Below the pieces are notes generated by a model, which made no database searches, was not told where the DNA came from, and was given only the letters and a program-made list of their open reading frames with translations. Positions 16,645 through 23,804 of a stretch of DNA of 62,080 nt are shown in pieces. Origin of the DNA: Thermoleophilia bacterium (GTDB lineage: Bacteria; Actinomycetota; Thermoleophilia; Gaiellales; JAICJC01); assembly GCA_025934255.1 (NCBI GenBank), contig JAICYJ010000013.1:1-62080 (forward strand). The letters run 5' to 3'. The translations under genes and the position numbers were made by a program. How positions within the stretch are numbered: position 1 is the first letter of the stretch; each line of letters starts with the position of its first letter.

Positions 16645-18413
16645 CCCGCATCGTCGACACCACGATCCGCCTGCTCTCCCAGCAACCGCTGGTCGGCACC
16701 ATCTCAACCTCGCGCGTGCTGGAGGTGGCCGAGATCCTCGACCAGGCCGGCTTCGCCGCGCTCGAGGTGAGCGGCGGCGGCTGCTTCGACGCCGCCGTCC
16801 AGAAGGGCACCGAGAGCCCGTGGGAGCGGATCCGCGGCGTCAAGGCGCGCTGCCGCACGACGCCGCTGCAGATGGCGCTGCGCGGGCGGTTCCTGGTCGG
16901 CTCGCGGCCGCTGTCCGACGACCTGGTGCGCCGCTTCATCCTCTGCGCGGCCGAGAGCGGCATCGAGATCTTCCGGCTGCACGACCCCCTGAACGACGTG
17001 GAGAACCTCGAGTCGGCCGCGGCGGCGGTGCGCGAGGCGGGCGGCCGCCTGTACGCCGGCCTGGCCTTCTCCGGCTTCATGCCGAACCTGCCGCGGGTGG
17101 TCGACAAGGCGCGGCGGCTGGCCGAGCTCGGTGCCGACCACGTGCTGGTGCACGACCCGGCCGGCGCGCTCGATCCCGGCACCTGCGACCGCGTCATCAA
17201 CGAGCTGGCGGAGGCGTCCGGCCTGCCGGTCGGCCTCTACTGCCAGGGCACCGGCGGAAACGCGCTGGCGATGGCGATCGAGGCCGCGCGCCACGGCGCA
17301 GAGCCGATCGCCACGGCCGTGCTGCCGGTCGCCTACACGCTGCACCGGGTGGCCGGCGAGGTGCTGTGCGACTCGCTCACCGGGCTCGGGCTCGAGCACG
17401 GCGTCGACGCCGACCGCGTCTGGGAGGCGTCGCGATTCATCGACGAACACGTCACGTCGCAGATGCCGGCGCTGCCGATCCCGCCCCGCATCACGCTGCG
17501 CACCGCCTTCAACCGGCTGCCCGTGGGACTGGTCTCCGAGCTGGACGCGCGGCTGCGGATGCTGGGTGCAGCAGACCGCCTGGACGAGGTGCTGGAGGAG
17601 TTCAAGCAGGTGCGCCTCGACTGCGGTGTGCCGCCGCTGGCCCAGCCGGTGGGCGGCATCCTGGCCGGCCAGGCCGTGCGGCACGTGCTGTCGGCGCGGC
17701 GCTGGGACGAGGTGTCACCCGACATGCGCGACTACCTGTCGGGCATCTACGGCAATCCGCCCCAGGCCATCGCGCCGGCGGCGGCCGCCCACGCCGACCC
17801 CAACGCGGCCGTCGATCCCTCACCCGATCTCGACCAGATGCGGGCCGAGGGGCTGGCCGCCAGCGAGGAGGATCTGCTGCTGATCGCGCTGTTCGGCGAC
17901 GACGCCAGCCGGCTGCTGGCGACCCTGCGCGGCCGCGGCGATCGCGAGGATGCCGAGCGCGACGGCCTCGAGCGCAGCCAGTCCGAGCGGATCCGCGAGC
18001 TGATCGAGATGGTCGAGGGCTCCGACGTGGGCGAGCTCACCGTCGAGGACGCCGGCGTGCGGATCACGGTCCGCCGCCAGGAGGAACATCCGCTGGCTCC
18101 GGTCGCGGCTGCTCCCGCCGTCACCCCGGCTGACAACGGTGCCGCGGAGTCCGCCGCGCCGAGCGTGTCGCAGACGGTGACGGTGCCGTCGCCGATGGTC
18201 GGCACCTTCTACCGTTCGCCGTCGCCGACCGCCGAGCCGTTCGTCAGCGAGGGCGACACCGTCGCCGTCGATCAGGTGCTGTGCGTGCTGGAGGCGATGA
18301 AGCTGTTCAACGAGCTCAAGTCCGAGCACGCCGGCGTGATCCGGGCGGTGCTGGTCGGCAACGCCGAGCCGGTCGAGTACGGCCAGCCGTTGTTCGAGCT
18401 GGAATTGGTTTAG
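16641..18413 (+). CDS. Degenerate carboxyltransferase domain fused to AccB-type biotin carboxyl carrier
   Basis: This is a 590-residue two-part protein. Residues 1-420 follow the pyruvate carboxylase/oxaloacetate decarboxylase carboxyltransferase fold (VDTTIR, ALEVSGGGCFDAAV, PWERIRGVK, TPLQMALRGRFLVGS, IFRLHDPLNDVENL). Key residues are replaced: the family RDAHQ metal Asp is Leu (RLLSQ, residues 10-14), the carboxylated Lys is His171 (HDPAG), the HxH metal pair is replaced in YCQGTGG (200-206), and the VTPT Thr is lost (LAQPVGG). Residues about 445-590 are AccB-like: IRELIEMVEGSDVGELTVE, a Pro/Ala linker, PSPMVGTFYRSPSP and the biotin site EAMK with Lys554. Followed by accC, it most likely serves as the carrier subunit of acetyl-CoA carboxylase with a non-catalytic N-domain (inference). 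Confidence 0.85.
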   Translation: MTRIVDTTIRLLSQQPLVGTISTSRVLEVAEILDQAGFAALEVSGGGCFDAAVQKGTESPWERIRGVKARCRTTPLQMALRGRFLVGSRPLSDDLVRRFILCAAESGIEIFRLHDPLNDVENLESAAAAVREAGGRLYAGLAFSGFMPNLPRVVDKARRLAELGADHVLVHDPAGALDPGTCDRVINELAEASGLPVGLYCQGTGGNALAMAIEAARHGAEPIATAVLPVAYTLHRVAGEVLCDSLTGLGLEHGVDADRVWEASRFIDEHVTSQMPALPIPPRITLRTAFNRLPVGLVSELDARLRMLGAADRLDEVLEEFKQVRLDCGVPPLAQPVGGILAGQAVRHVLSARRWDEVSPDMRDYLSGIYGNPPQAIAPAAAAHADPNAAVDPSPDLDQMRAEGLAASEEDLLLIALFGDDASRLLATLRGRGDREDAERDGLERSQSERIRELIEMVEGSDVGELTVEDAGVRITVRRQEEHPLAPVAAAPAVTPADNGAAESAAPSVSQTVTVPSPMVGTFYRSPSPTAEPFVSEGDTVAVDQVLCVLEAMKLFNELKSEHAGVIRAVLVGNAEPVEYGQPLFELELV

Positions 18414-18448
18414 ATGGTTGACTCCATGAGTTGCGCGGCGCTCCGTGC

Positions 18449-18502
18449 GCGATCTGCGTCATCGCAGATCGCTCCCGACCGGCGCAAGCCATGGCTTGCG
18501 CC
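18449..18502. repeat. Double-hairpin module, copy 1
   Basis: GCGATCTGCG, loop TCAT, CGCAGATCGC forms a perfect 10-bp stem at 18449-18472. Eight bases later 18481-18502 is a perfect 22-nt palindrome built on GGCGCAAGCC. Nearly the same 54-nt sequence recurs 125 nt downstream. Confidence 0.85.
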
Positions 18503-18573
18503 TAGGTCTGGGACAGGCTGGACGCCACGATCGTCCTTGGCCAGGACATCATCCAGCCTGCCCGGCGCCGTCC

Positions 18574-18628
18574 GCGATCTGCGTGAATCGCAGATCGCTA
18601 CCGACCGCTGCAAGCCAAGGCTTGCAGC
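18574..18628. repeat. Double-hairpin module, copy 2
   Basis: The same first stem (GCGATCTGCG with CGCAGATCGC, loop TGAAT) lies at 18574-18598. A second stem, GCTGCAAGCC with GGCTTGCAGC, lies at 18607-18628. Compared with copy 1, the outer base pairs of the second stem change on both arms (GGCG.. to GCTG.., ..CGCC to ..CAGC), so pairing is kept. Confidence 0.85.
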
Positions 18629-18697
18629 TTCCCGACGCCCAGCGCGCCCCATCCTGCGCCCAGCATCCACGCGCCCCATGGAATCAACCATCCGCTC

Positions 18698-20065
18698 ATG
18701 CTCCGCCGCGTCCTGATCGCGAACCGCGGGGAGGCGGCGGTGCGCCTGGTGCGGGCCTGCCACGACCTCGGCGCGGAGGCGGTGGCCGTGTACTCGACCG
18801 CCGACAGCGACGGGCTGTGGGTGGGCCTGGCCGACCGCGCGGTGTGCATCGGGCCGCACGCAGCGGCCGACAGCTACCTGCGGGTGCCGAACCTGATCGC
18901 GGCCGCCGAGACCACCGGCTGCGATGCCGTTCATCCCGGCTGGGGATTCCTGGCCGAGAACGCCGGTTTCGTGCGTGCCTGCGAGGACAACGACCTGGTG
19001 TTCGTGGGCCCGTCGGCCGAAGCGATCGAGCTGATGGGTGACAAGAGCCGCGCCAAGCAGACCATGGCCGGCGCCGGCGTGCCGCTGGTGCCGGGCAGCC
19101 AGGAGCGGCTGTCGGGTGCCGCCGAGGCCGCCCAGCTTGCCGGCCAGGTCGGCTACCCCGTGCTGCTGAAGGCGTCTGCCGGTGGCGGCGGCCGCGGCAT
19201 GCGCATGGTCGCCGGGCCGGATCAGGTCGAGGAGGCCTACCGGATGGCGTCGGCGGAGGCCGAGAGCGCCTTCGGGGACGGCAGCATGTACCTGGAGAAG
19301 GCGATCGTCGAGCCCCGCCACGTCGAGATGCAGGTGCTGGCCGACGACGCGGGCGGCGTGCTGGTGCTGGGCGAGCGGGACTGCTCGGTGCAGCGCAGGC
19401 ACCAGAAGCTGATCGAGGAGGGTCCCAGCCCGGCGCTGGACGAGGCCACCCGGTCCGCGATGGCCGAGGCCGCGGGCCGCGCCTGCAGCGCCTGCGACTA
19501 CGTCAACGCCGGCACCGTCGAGTTCCTGGTCGACCGCGACGGCGGGTTCTCGTTCATCGAGATGAACACCCGGCTGCAGGTCGAGCACCCGGTCTCGGAG
19601 CTGCTGACCGGCATCGACATCGCCGTCTGGCAGTTGCGGATCGCCGGCGGCGAGCGGCTGCCGGCCACCGGCCTGGCGCCGCTGGTCGGCCACGCCATCG
19701 AGTTTCGCATCAACTGCGAAGACCCCCGCCGCGGGTTCATGCCTGCCGCCGGCACCGTCAGCCGCTTCCGGCCGCCGCTCGGAGCCGGCGTCCGCGTCGA
19801 CACCCACGCCTACGAGGGCTACCGGGTGCCGCCCTTCTACGACTCGCTGCTGGCCAAGGTGATCGTCCACGGCGGCGACCGCGAGCAGGCCATGGCGAGG
19901 GCCCGCCGGGCGCTGGGCGAGCTCGAGATCGAGGGCGTCGCCACCACCCGCGAGCTGTTCCTGGAGATCCTGGACGAGCCCCGCTTCGGCTCCGGCCGCT
20001 ACACGACCGCCTACCTCGACGATGCCCGCGGCGCGCTGCCGTCGCTGGCGGAGCAGGTGGCATGA
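18698..20065 (+). CDS. accC: Biotin carboxylase subunit
   Basis: AccC carboxylates the biotin carrier with ATP and bicarbonate. The 455-residue ATP-grasp enzyme has RRVLIANRGEAAVRLVRAC, DAVHPGWGFLAENA, the Gly-rich ATP loop ASAGGGGRGMR, ERDCSVQRRHQKLIEE, FIEMNTRLQVEHPVSE and INCEDP. Length is normal. It lies directly after the hairpin element, and no Shine-Dalgarno precedes its ATG, so translation may depend on the structure upstream or on another start mode. It overlaps the Asp23 gene by 4 bases. Confidence 0.95.
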   Translation: MLRRVLIANRGEAAVRLVRACHDLGAEAVAVYSTADSDGLWVGLADRAVCIGPHAAADSYLRVPNLIAAAETTGCDAVHPGWGFLAENAGFVRACEDNDLVFVGPSAEAIELMGDKSRAKQTMAGAGVPLVPGSQERLSGAAEAAQLAGQVGYPVLLKASAGGGGRGMRMVAGPDQVEEAYRMASAEAESAFGDGSMYLEKAIVEPRHVEMQVLADDAGGVLVLGERDCSVQRRHQKLIEEGPSPALDEATRSAMAEAAGRACSACDYVNAGTVEFLVDRDGGFSFIEMNTRLQVEHPVSELLTGIDIAVWQLRIAGGERLPATGLAPLVGHAIEFRINCEDPRRGFMPAAGTVSRFRPPLGAGVRVDTHAYEGYRVPPFYDSLLAKVIVHGGDREQAMARARRALGELEIEGVATTRELFLEILDEPRFGSGRYTTAYLDDARGALPSLAEQVA

Positions 20066-20382
20066 GCGTGCAGCTGGCGAACGCGACCATCTCCGACGAG
20101 GCGCTCGTCTCGATCGTCCGCGGCGCCGTCGGCCGGGTCGAGGGTGTGCGCCTCGACCAGCCCGGCCGCGTGTCGCGCGTGCTGCCGGGCCGGCGCGGCG
20201 CGGTCAGCTGGGAGCTGGACACCCGCGGCGTCGCCTTCGACGTGGACGTGGCCGCCTCCTACGGCGTTCCGTTGCGGCGGGCCGCTGCCGACGTGCGCGA
20301 GCAGGTGGCTGCCGCCGTGATCGGCATGACCGGGCTGCCGGTGCGCTCGGTGGACGTGACCGTGACGGGCGTGGAGCGATGA
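20062..20382 (+). CDS. Asp23/Gls24 family protein (YqhY-like)
   Basis: This 106-residue protein of the Asp23/Gls24 family has IVRGAVGRVEGV, the central DVDVAASYGVPLRRAAADVREQV helix region and the closing VRSVDVTVTGV. In Bacillus the same position between accBC and nusB is held by yqhY, which is connected with control of acetyl-CoA carboxylase. The synteny accC-Asp23-nusB here supports a similar role. It overlaps both neighbours by 4 bases. Confidence 0.88.
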   Translation: MSVQLANATISDEALVSIVRGAVGRVEGVRLDQPGRVSRVLPGRRGAVSWELDTRGVAFDVDVAASYGVPLRRAAADVREQVAAAVIGMTGLPVRSVDVTVTGVER

Positions 20383-20780
20383 GCCGGCGCGGCGAGCGCA
20401 GGGCGGCGGCCTTCCTGCTCTACCAGCACGATCTGATGGACGAGCCGTTCGCGTCGCTCTACGACTCCTACCAGCGCGACACCGGCGAGCCCGTCAGCGA
20501 GTTCACGCGTGTGCGTGCGGAGGGCGTCTGGGCGTCCCGCGAGCGCCTCGACCACGCCATCGACGAGGCCGCGCAGGGCTGGACGAGCGAGCGGATGGCC
20601 GTGCTGGAGCGAAACATCCTGCGGCTGGCTGTGTGGGAGATGAGCGAGGGGGACGTGCCGGCCGCGGTGGCGATCGACGAGGCCGTGACGCTGGCAAAGC
20701 GCTACGCATCGCCCGAGGCGGCCACGCTCGTGAACGGTATCCTGGGCCGGATCGCGCGCACCGAGGGGGTGGGAACCTGA
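20379..20780 (+). CDS. nusB: Transcription antitermination factor NusB
   Basis: NusB works with NusE in rRNA antitermination. The 133-residue all-helical protein shows GERRAAAFLLYQHDLM, the central helix region ERMAVLERNILRLAVWEM and the closing AIDEAVTLAKRYASPEAATLVNGILGRI, all diagnostic. It overlaps the Asp23 gene (ATGA) and is followed at once by an XseB-like frame. Confidence 0.95.
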   Translation: MSRRGERRAAAFLLYQHDLMDEPFASLYDSYQRDTGEPVSEFTRVRAEGVWASRERLDHAIDEAAQGWTSERMAVLERNILRLAVWEMSEGDVPAAVAIDEAVTLAKRYASPEAATLVNGILGRIARTEGVGT

Positions 20781-20965
20781 GCGACGACGTGCTTGCAGAG
20801 TTGGCGACACAGATCGAGCAGCTGCGCGGGCGGCTGGACGGCGAGCAGCTGGACGCGGCCGAGACGGCCGACCTGCTCGAGCAGATCACGCAGCTCGCTC
20901 AGCAGGCGCTGGACGAGATCGAGCGCCGTGCCGAGGGGCTCGAGACGACGGAGCCCTCGCCCTGA
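20777..20965 (+). CDS. xseB: Small coiled-coil protein, XseB-like
   Basis: This is a 62-residue, strongly helical acidic frame between nusB and the prenyl synthase. Its pattern (LATQIEQLRGRLDGEQLDAAETADLLEQITQLAQQALDEIERR) matches the length and heptad spacing of exonuclease VII small subunits, which sit in this order in Firmicutes. Resemblance is moderate and no xseA or folD is adjacent. The start is taken as CTG at 20777, which overlaps the nusB stop as CTGA and follows GGGGGTGGG; a GTG at 20789 is the alternative. Confidence 0.55.
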   Translation: MSDDVLAELATQIEQLRGRLDGEQLDAAETADLLEQITQLAQQALDEIERRAEGLETTEPSP

Positions 20966-21747
20966 TCGAGCCATACCTTGAGGGCCTGGCCGCCCAGTCC
21001 CAGCTCGACGGCATGGACGACGCTGTCCGCTACTCGCTGCTGTCGCCCGGAAAGCGCGTGCGCCCGCGGCTGTGCCTGGCTGCGACCAGGGCCGCGGGCG
21101 GCGATCCGGAGCGGGCACTGCCGGCCGCCGCCGCCCTGGAGATGATCCACGCCTTCTCGCTCGTCCACGACGACCTGCCGGCGCTCGACGACGACGACCT
21201 GCGGCGGGGACGGCCCGCCAGCCACGTCCGCTACGGCGAGGCGGTGGCGGTGCTGGCCGGCGACGCGCTGCTGAACGCCGCCTACAGCCATGTCATCCGG
21301 CACCTGGCCGAGCCGGCCGACGTGAAGCTGGCGGTGCTGGCGGAGCTCTCGGGCGGCGTGGCGGCGATGATCGACGGGCAGTACCTGGACGTGACCGCGG
21401 CCGCGCCGAGCGAGGACGACCTGGCGCGCCTGCACCGGCTCAAGACCGGCGCGTTGATCGAGGCGTCGGTGGCCTGCGGCCTGTGGGTGGCGGGGCTGCC
21501 GCCAGACGATCAGGGGCCGTACCGCAGGTTCGCCGCCGAGCTGGGACTGCTGTTCCAGATCGTCGACGACGTGCTCGACGACGGCACCGACGGCGAGCCC
21601 AGCTACGTCACGCTGCTGGGCCGGGACCGGGCCCGCGAGATGGTGCACGAGTCCCACCAGCGGGCCCTCGAGCTGCTGGCAGCGATCGACGGTGACCGCT
21701 CGCAGCTGGCCGAGCTGACGGAGCTGATCGCTCGCCGCAGCGCGTGA
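20962..21747 (+). CDS. ispA: Polyprenyl (farnesyl/geranylgeranyl) diphosphate synthase
   Basis: This 261-residue trans-prenyltransferase condenses isopentenyl diphosphate with allylic diphosphates. It has YSLLSPGKRVRPRLCLAA, the first Asp-rich motif VHDDLPALDDDDLRRG, the LKTGALIEASVACG segment and the second motif FQIVDDVLDD. An ATG at 21013 would remove the usual first helix. The open frame upstream contains LIEPYLEGLAAQ, starting with CTG at 20962 that overlaps the previous stop (CTGA) and follows GGAG by 8 nt, so I prefer that start. The product chain length cannot be fixed from sequence alone. Confidence 0.92.
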   Translation: MIEPYLEGLAAQSQLDGMDDAVRYSLLSPGKRVRPRLCLAATRAAGGDPERALPAAAALEMIHAFSLVHDDLPALDDDDLRRGRPASHVRYGEAVAVLAGDALLNAAYSHVIRHLAEPADVKLAVLAELSGGVAAMIDGQYLDVTAAAPSEDDLARLHRLKTGALIEASVACGLWVAGLPPDDQGPYRRFAAELGLLFQIVDDVLDDGTDGEPSYVTLLGRDRAREMVHESHQRALELLAAIDGDRSQLAELTELIARRSA

Positions 21748-22223
21748 TTGCAGTCGTGCCGTACGACGCCGCCTGGCCGGGGATGTATGCGACCGAGCGC
21801 GACAGTCTGGCCGCGGCGCTGGGCGAGGTTGCGGTGGGGATCGACCACATCGGATCGACGGGGGTGCCGGGGCTGGCGGCCAAGCCGTGGATCGACATCC
21901 AGGTGGAGGTGCGCCGGATGCGGCCCCCGGACGCGTACCGCCAGCCGCTGCTGGCGCTCGGCTACGTGCACCACCCGGACGACGACGACCATGAGTTCTT
22001 CGACCGCCGGCCATATCACGTCCACGTCTGCGCTGCGGGCGGCGACTGGGCCCGGCGCCACCTCGCCTTCCGCGACCTGCTGCGGCAGGACGCGGCCGCG
22101 CGGGACGCCTACCAGGCGGAGAAGCTGCGCCTGGCCGCCGAGCATGACGACGTGCTCGCCTACACGGAGGCGAAGACGCCGATCATCCGCCGCCTGCAGG
22201 ACGCTTCTATCCTGCCGCCATGA
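21744..22223 (+). CDS. GrpB/UPF0157 family nucleotidyltransferase-like protein
   Basis: This 159-residue member of the GrpB family (UPF0157) has VVPYDAAWPGMYATER at the N-terminus, the DHIGSTGVPGLAAKPWIDI core with the nucleotidyltransferase GS and Asp, then FFDRRPYHVHVC and HLAFRDLLR. The biological role is not established; some relatives are fused to CoaE. The GTG start overlaps the stop of the prenyl synthase, and its own stop overlaps tlyA. Confidence 0.88.
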   Translation: MIAVVPYDAAWPGMYATERDSLAAALGEVAVGIDHIGSTGVPGLAAKPWIDIQVEVRRMRPPDAYRQPLLALGYVHHPDDDDHEFFDRRPYHVHVCAAGGDWARRHLAFRDLLRQDAAARDAYQAEKLRLAAEHDDVLAYTEAKTPIIRRLQDASILPP

Positions 22224-23023
22224 CCTCGCGCCGTCGCCTGGACGCCGAGCTGGTCGCGCGCGGGCTGGCCGAGAACCGCAGCCGGGCGCAGGCGCTGGTG
22301 ATGGCGGGGCGCGTGACCGTCGGCGGGCGGTTGGTGGACAAGGCGGGCACCGCCGTCGCAGGCGACGCCGACATCGCCGTCACCGAACAGCCGCGCTACG
22401 TGTCCCGCGGCGGCGACAAGCTCGAGACCGGCCTGCGTCGCTGGCACGTCGACGTCACCGGCGAGCGCTGCCTGGACGTCGGCGCCTCCACCGGCGGCTT
22501 CACGGACTGCCTGCTGCAGCACGGCGCGGCCGAGGTGATCGCGCTGGACGTGGGCCGCGGCCAGCTGCACGAGCGGCTGCGCGCGAACCCGTCCGTGCAC
22601 GTGATCGAGCGCATCAACGCGCGCGCGCTGACGGCGGCCGACCTGCCCTACCGGCCCGGGTTCATGACGGCCGACGTGTCGTTCATCTCGCTGCGGCTGG
22701 TGCTGCCGCCGGTCGTTGCGGCCGCCGCCCCGCAGTGGCGCGCGATCGTGCTGGTGAAACCGCAGTTCGAAGCCGGGCGGGAGCTGGTCAGGGAGGGCGT
22801 GGTGCGCGATCCGGCGGTGCGCGGGCAGGTGTTGCACGATCTTTGCGCGTTCGTGACCGGATCGGGCTCCGCCATCCTGGGCGTGTGCGATTCTTCCCAC
22901 CCGGGGCCGGCGGGCAACCGCGAGTACCTCCTGTACCTCGCCTCGCCCGGCCATCCGGTGAGCCAGGAGCGCGAGGTCGATGTCGACGCGGAGATCCGAG
23001 ATGCTGTCCACAACCCCGGCTAG
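22220..23023 (+). CDS. tlyA: TlyA family rRNA 2'-O-methyltransferase (S4 + FtsJ fold)
   Basis: TlyA methylates ribosomal RNA (16S and 23S in mycobacteria), which affects capreomycin susceptibility. Residues 1-65 are an S4 RNA-binding domain (RLDAELVARGLAENRSRAQALVMAG). The rest is an FtsJ-like SAM methyltransferase: CLDVGASTGGFTDCLLQHGA, ALDVGRGQLHERL, MTADVSFISLRLVLP and LVKPQFEAGRE. The 267-residue length is normal. Neighbours nadK and recN follow as in many Gram-positives. Confidence 0.94.
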   Translation: MTSRRRLDAELVARGLAENRSRAQALVMAGRVTVGGRLVDKAGTAVAGDADIAVTEQPRYVSRGGDKLETGLRRWHVDVTGERCLDVGASTGGFTDCLLQHGAAEVIALDVGRGQLHERLRANPSVHVIERINARALTAADLPYRPGFMTADVSFISLRLVLPPVVAAAAPQWRAIVLVKPQFEAGRELVREGVVRDPAVRGQVLHDLCAFVTGSGSAILGVCDSSHPGPAGNREYLLYLASPGHPVSQEREVDVDAEIRDAVHNPG

Positions 23024-23804
23024 CGGGCCGGTGACGCGGGCGGCCGTGGTCCCGCACGGCCGCATCGAGCGGATCGGCGACGCCGCCGACCGCCTGCGCG
23101 CGGTCGCCGAGCGCTGCGGCGTGGAGCTGGTCGAGGACACGAGCGCCGACCTGGCGGTCGTGCTGGGCGGCGACGGCACCACCCTGCGGGCGCTGCACCG
23201 CTACCTCGGCACCGAGGTGCCGTGCCTGGGCGTCAACTTCGGCCGGGTCGGGTTCCTGACGAGCGTCGATGGCGGCCAGCTGGAGGCCGGCATCGAGCAG
23301 GCCTTCCGCGGCGGCTACGAGGTGATCGACCTGCCCACGCTGCGCGGCCACGACGGCCTGCACGACCTGGTGGCGATCAACGACATCGTGCTCACCAGCG
23401 GCATCCTGGGCCGGATGGTGATCCTCGAGTGGAGCGTCGACGGCACGTCGCTGGGCGAGGTCGGCTGCGACGGCGCGATCCTGGCCACGCCCACCGGCTC
23501 GACCGCCTACAACCTCTCGGCCGGCGGCCCGGTGCTGGCGTGGGGGGCCGACGCCTTCGTGCTCTCGTTCGCCTCGCCGCACTCCCTGCACGCCCGCTCG
23601 ATGGTGCTGGGTGAGGAGCACCGGGTCGAGGTGCACAACCGCTCCGACGACGTCCCTCTGCAGGTGGTGCAGGACGGCCACACGATGGGCGACGTCCCTC
23701 CCGGCGGGCGCATGATCGTGGGCATGGGGGAGCAGCGCGCGCAGCTTGCGCGGCTGGCCGGCACCTCGTTCTTCAGCCGCTACCGGGAGACGTTCACGGC
23801 GTGA
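23001..23804 (+). CDS. nadK: NAD kinase
   Basis: NadK makes NADP from NAD and ATP or polyphosphate. The protein has the GGDGTTLRA motif (about residues 56-64), GVNFGRVGFL, the NDIVL segment, and GCDGAILATPTGSTAYNLSAGGP. I chose the ATG at 23001 because GGAG lies 7 nt upstream, although it overlaps the end of tlyA by 23 bases. A GTG at 23031 or an ATG at 22980 are possible. The gene overlaps recN by 4 bases. Confidence 0.93.
   Translation: MLSTTPASGPVTRAAVVPHGRIERIGDAADRLRAVAERCGVELVEDTSADLAVVLGGDGTTLRALHRYLGTEVPCLGVNFGRVGFLTSVDGGQLEAGIEQAFRGGYEVIDLPTLRGHDGLHDLVAINDIVLTSGILGRMVILEWSVDGTSLGEVGCDGAILATPTGSTAYNLSAGGPVLAWGADAFVLSFASPHSLHARSMVLGEEHRVEVHNRSDDVPLQVVQDGHTMGDVPPGGRMIVGMGEQRAQLARLAGTSFFSRYRETFTA

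Larger units (their letters stand above)
18413..18692. mobile_element. Hairpin-rich element with terminal inverted repeats (MITE-like)
   Basis: The gap between the BCCP gene and accC is bounded by a 16-bp inverted repeat with one mismatch: GATGGTTGACTCCATG at 18413-18428 and its complement at 18677-18692. Inside are two copies of a double-hairpin module and a central nested hairpin (CAGGCTGGA 18514-18522 with TCCAGCCTG 18552-18560, enclosing GTCCT/AGGAC at 18533-18547). The first base is the G of the upstream TAG stop, and the element ends 5 nt before the accC ATG. It has no coding capacity of its own. No target-site duplication is visible, so a large regulatory RNA structure is an equally good reading. 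Confidence 0.6.

Noticed and set aside
16641..18413. Functional oxaloacetate decarboxylase alpha subunit or pyruvate carboxylase B
   Set aside because: The metal ligands, the carboxylated Lys and the biotin-pocket Thr expected for that reaction are all replaced.
18445..18697. Coding frames across the accC upstream element
   Set aside because: The translations repeat only because the DNA contains repeated palindromes. They have no ribosome site or conserved-looking sequence.
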